Part shown: positions 59,691 to 64,000 of the stretch, one piece after another
How positions within the stretch are numbered: the first letter of the stretch is position 1
Layout of the letters: the number at the start of each line of letters is the position of its first letter
Origin: Casuarius casuarius
Taxonomy: Eukaryota; Chordata; Aves; Casuariiformes; Casuariidae
Assembly: GCA_003342895.1 (NCBI GenBank)
Contig: PTFA01000485.1
Coordinates: 62,001 to 126,000 of the forward strand
Reading direction: 5' to 3'
Length of the DNA: 64,000 nucleotides
Position numbers and translations under genes: made by a program
The notes under the pieces: generated by a model
Told to the model about the DNA's origin: nothing
What the model saw: only the letters and a program-made list of their open reading frames with translations
Database searches by the model: none

Positions 59691-62600
59691 CCTGAGTACT
59701 CATAGTGAGCATTTTGAATACCTAAAATGTGTTTAAGGCTTAGATTTNTCCAGAGTTTAGGCATTTTGTGTTTTCTATATGTCTAATGATGTAAAATGTT
59801 GAATATTTAAAACTGATATATTTTTCTGATATATTCCNTTAGAAATGCATTTAAAATAGCATCCATGTACCAGTTTGAACCTTTCGCAGTCATGGCTCTT
59901 ACTAGTGAGTTAGCTAATAGTAGAATATTATCTGTAGAATACTACAGTATTCTCTAAAATCAGATGATCTAATACAAGAAAATTACCTAATACTAGAATA
60001 TGATCTATTTTCTGTTGTGAAAATTCCTGGCTTCTCACCATACCCAAAAAACTTACATCAGTATAATTTATATTTCAAAAATGCTTTTCTCTCATTGCGG
60101 CTACAAATGTGATGGGAACCAGAGTTGCACTTAACACTTCTAGGAATTTCTTGTTGTTGGTTTGTATTTTTCTCATGATAATGGACAAGTAAGCCCTGGG
60201 TTAATGAAGTCTGATTGTCTTAGAAATTCAGGTGGAGCATAAGCCAGTTATGTAGCTAAAATCTCCCTTATAAAGTAACTACCCCAAAAGGTGAACATGG
60301 AAATTAATGTCTGCAGTGGTCTGTTAGGCTTCTGTGCTGTGATACCTGCAAATAGTACAGGCAGGTTTTTTATAGTCCAAGCAGAAGCAATGGTTTTGTC
60401 ATTATTGTGTATGTTAGAAAAAAACTAGCATTNTTTAAGTATTCTTAGAGTTAGAAGACTTGATCTTCAAAGGAAAAAAAGAATTGGATTAATGCCAAAC
60501 TAGAAAAGAAGAAAAAATTAAGAACTTGAATGATCAGACTATCACAAGTGTTGAAGCGTAGCTGAGCCTGAACAAGATCTCAAGCACGCTTCAAAATTTC
60601 AGATTGGAAATTGTATCAGAAACATATCCCCCTCTTTGTTAAAGACTAAACCTATATCTAGAATCAAACACCCTTTAGTTCTGGCAAGCTTGGTTTGGGT
60701 TTTGAGTTTATAATGGCATATAATATCAACAATATCAATATTTGCATTTTGAGATGAAAATACTTGTAAAAGATGTGATATTAGCCTGCAGATGTAAGGT
60801 TTCTTTAGAGTCACAGGGAACATGAGTCTTTCATCTCACCCTTTGGTTTCTGTTTTTTCATGATAGCATTGCCTAAGGGCTCTGGTCTGTAGCACTTTTA
60901 TTCTTAGATTATTTCAGCACTACTTAGCCNTTGATACTCTTCTTAGTTTACAACCAGTTTGCAACTTTTTAATCATAATGCCCAGATTCTGAAGCAGTTC
61001 AGAAAAGAGCTAGAGTTCCTCCTGAAAAAGTAGCAACTGCAAAAAAAACTCTGTCACCTTCTCCATCCCAAAGTGTCCCAACTCTTTACTAATGTCTGCT
61101 ATCCTCCCTATGCAGAATGGAGGAAAGTGCCTGACTCTTGCAAGAAACTGCTTAGAAACTAATGAGGAAGTTTCTTTGTACCATCACTGTTATTTGCATA
61201 TCTTTCCAAGGACAGCAATAAGTTCCCTCTTAATGAATTCCCTTGTTTAACGGTCATCAAGCCTTGAGGTAAAACATGCTTAGCAATTTAGACAATCATT
61301 ATTTTCATGATTAAATAAATACCAAATGTGGACAGANAAATTATAAATGCAACTAATTCCAGCTTGACCAAGAAAAGCTTTTAGATGCAAATCCCAATTA
61401 GGTAGAAACAGTAGTCTGTGAAAGAGCAGTTGATGGACTGTGGCTTCATAAATGACTCAGAAGTCCCAAGCTCTGCACACAGGTATAGTGAGTGCTAAAG
61501 TCCACTTGGCATGGATAATTACTGCAAATCCATATTTATTTCATATTTGACAGCAGCACCAACTGATTAACAGACTGATATATCTACTGCCTTAATCCTT
61601 GCTGAACAACTGAAGAGGCGGTCTGTCCATTTGTTCTGCTACAGGCTAAAGACATAACTGAGAATGTGTCTTTTCTGCTTGGATTACAAAAGTAGCTACG
61701 CTCCACTTGCCAGGCCTTGATTCTGCATTTATTGCATATTACACTAAGAAATCTGGGACAAAACCTATGGTTCTTGACATTGTCATTAGATTAAGACTTC
61801 TTTTCCACTGAACTTTCAGAAGATTGTTTCTATTTTCTGAGTACAGGCAAGAATGAGGAATGGCATTGGAAGATTAGTGGTAGAGGACTGGAATAGTCCT
61901 CTCTCCACACCTCAGAAGGGTTACTGAGTTACAAAAAGATGCTGAATTGAACTTCAGATACCTTCAAATTCATACTAACTGTCTGTGTTTGAGTTTGAAT
62001 CTCATTGGGTTCAACATCTGAAGGTTTAAATAAGCCCACTTCCACAACATAAGTCCTGAGGTTAGAGTCCTGGCCCATGCATGATATTGTCAAGCAGTAT
62101 CTTGAAAATACAGGGATTTCTGGATATCATGTGTTAAACCTGTTATTAATATGATTTAACATATTATCGTATGTTAAACTGATGTCAACCCCTCCTTTTT
62201 TTAGGGTTCAGTTCTAAACTACAGGCCACCCTTTTCTCAGAAATCGTTTTTACCTGACCCTTGCAACAGAAAATGCATGTTATTATGTTCTTCCCCTTCC
62301 ACAGTCCTGCTGCTAACTGTTTAAACTGGCAGTTTAGATTTCTACTTCTGTAAAAGCAATAAGTAGGATCATCTTATAATATAATTTTTTTTTTCTGGAA
62401 GTCCCTGGAAGAGGCTATGAAATCTTGAATTATAAGAAAGGTAATTTTCTCCTTACATTCTTCAACTTTTGTGCAATTCATAAATAATGCTATAATCATA
62501 TCCACACAGCTACATGAAGAGCACTGCAAAGGTTACAAGTTCAAACACTCAAAAATTAGGGGAAAAATGATGAATGGGGTTGCTAGTGTAATCTCAGTTG

Positions 62601-64000
62601 AGCAGGAATGCACATGTGTGTGACAGGAGCATGAGTCAACCAGACTTCTGAGGATTCATCAGCAGCTTTTCATCCAAGTGAGCACCCATAAAGCCCCACA
62701 AATCTTTGAACCACAGGATCTACATTTTATNTGAAGTGAAACAGGAATAAGGAATGTTTCTGAAAGGAAGCAAACTTGGAGATAGACACTGAGAAAAGAC
62801 ACAAAAAAAAATTATCTTCATCCACTGCGTTCTTGTAAGGCTCACCCTTCCCTTCAGGTTTGTCCTTAGCTCAGCACTCTTTCATCACATTTCAAGAAAC
62901 TCTGTATGTAGTTCAATTTGGGTCCCCAAGAAAAATCTCTTTATTTTTATCTAATCTCTAATCCCTGACTATGTGACCATTCACAGATCTCAGAAGAGAG
63001 GGAAAAAGAGGCAGTGTCATAGCAAACTGCAAAATGACAGGCAAAGGCTATCTGTCATTATATGCTTTAAGGAAACATTCACACCACTAACTTTAGATAC
63101 CTGTCTTAGCTTTGCCAGGTCCCTGAGAAGTAGTCATCTGGCCTCGTGGAATGATTCAGGGCATATAGGTACAATCATTAAAAAGAGAGAAAAGTGCCCT
63201 TGAAAAGCTCTAGAAAATAACACAGTGTGCAAAAGTGAGGTCTGGGGCTATACAGAAAGCTGATGCCTCTTTGATGATTTGGTACTCACCCTGCCATCGC
63301 CCCATCCTGAGAAGGGAGCTTCCTACATTTATACAAACNTCTGATACAGTTATAATAAGAAACATAAGACATAAGTGAATGATCAGCCAACTCGCAGCAT
63401 CACATCAGTCACTGGAGACTTGATTCAAAACATCGAGTTCAATTCTGAGGCTTAGACAGGGGAAAAGATCCTTCATGTTTAGAGTATTCATCCTTGAATC
63501 AGTCTTAAGCCACTCCAAAGGTTAGAATTCATGGTTTCAGTTTTTCAGAAGTGGGCACAAAATACCAGGCTAAAGGCAAGGTTTGGACAGAATTATCCTT
63601 TATCCCCCATTTGAAAGCTGAGATATTGTATAACCAAAATTGTAGGAGACAAGTTGCAGAAGAACACAAACAAGAAAATAACTGAAAGTAGCCTGTGATG
63701 AGATGCTTGTTACGTATTTTATCCAACTACTCTTAAACAAAAAAAGGACAGGCAGTCTTTGGAAGAGAAGTTGTTCACTGAGTTCCTCAGCCTCTGTATT
63801 GCCACTAATATTTCACTGAAAGCACAGAAAAAAAAACTTAAAAATGATACAAAGTTATAAGGCAAAGTCAACTAAGAAAAGAGTTGAGGCTTCATACAGG
63901 AAAAGATGATGAGCCCAAGGCCTCGAGTAAAGGGAAAGTACAATATCATGCNTTTAGAGACTGATAATATGACTTTATGTTCTCTGTCTTGTGATCTCCT

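Larger units (their letters stand above)
16284..64000 (+). other. CNTN5: Very long CNTN5 intron (5' 47.7 kb)
   Basis: I found no + strand exon continuing Ig5 (it should begin in phase 2 and contain a DxGxYxC motif) anywhere from 16284 to the end. Contactin-5 genes are known for introns of tens to hundreds of kilobases, so this fits. The stretch holds CR1 fragments, an assembly gap, microsatellites, a MIR remnant and a candidate minus-strand gene, each listed separately. Stretches not listed separately (for example 16.5-20.7, 21.1-23.1, 23.5-28.2, 30.5-33.7, 34.3-43.2, 44.8-47.9, 54-58.3 and 59.8-64 kb) show only AT-rich intron-like sequence to me. The absence of an exon is judged by eye. Confidence 0.75.

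Noticed and set aside
63289..63339. Minus-strand segment ending AGG|GTGAGT with a well-placed ATG
   Set aside because: Two frames are open over only about 50 bases, and nothing connects it to the candidate exons at 51 and 48 kb.

Overview
The window is animal genomic DNA, almost certainly from a bird. It is AT-rich and intron-dominated, with isolated single Ns scattered throughout and one 285-base assembly gap. It carries several CR1 (chicken repeat 1) LINE fragments and a few very old MIR-like SINE remnants. There are no operons or bacterial-type genes. Almost all of the short open frames across the window look like chance reading of intron sequence or of repeats.

The main gene lies on the + strand. 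Four exons at 5087-5268, 11703-11839, 13804-13933 and 16133-16283 splice into one frame of exactly 200 codons. They encode the second half of one immunoglobulin domain, a whole second Ig domain and the first half of a third. The sequence matches the contactin family, best contactin-5 (CNTN5, NB-2), a GPI-anchored neuronal adhesion protein; the domains would be Ig3 to Ig5. Earlier exons (signal peptide, Ig1, Ig2, first half of Ig3) lie upstream of the window. Later exons (rest of Ig5, Ig6, four FN3 domains, GPI signal) lie downstream. After 16283 I found no further contactin exon, so the following intron is at least 47.7 kb long.

Inside that large intron, 1-23 kb holds mainly unique intron sequence. 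At 23.1-23.5 kb there is an assembly gap next to an (AAAGG)n tract. CR1 fragments lie at 20.7-21.1, 28.2-30.1, 44.3, 53.3 and 58.3-59.7 kb, all on the minus strand, that is antisense to CNTN5. The 28-30 kb one is old and joins remains of ORF1 to remains of the reverse transcriptase. The 58-59.7 kb one is younger and keeps the reverse transcriptase active-site motif.

The most interesting signal is a possible unannotated gene on the minus strand nested in the large CNTN5 intron. Two CpG-rich segments (51258-51071 and 48017-47915) are open, protein-like and flanked by splice signals. They join in phase into 95 codons plus a stop. I do not recognise the protein. A second lead is a pair of unused-looking but strong splice signals after the last CNTN5 exon: a GTAAGA donor 7 bases inside the exon and a 22-base microexon-like segment at 17161. 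Used together they would keep the frame.
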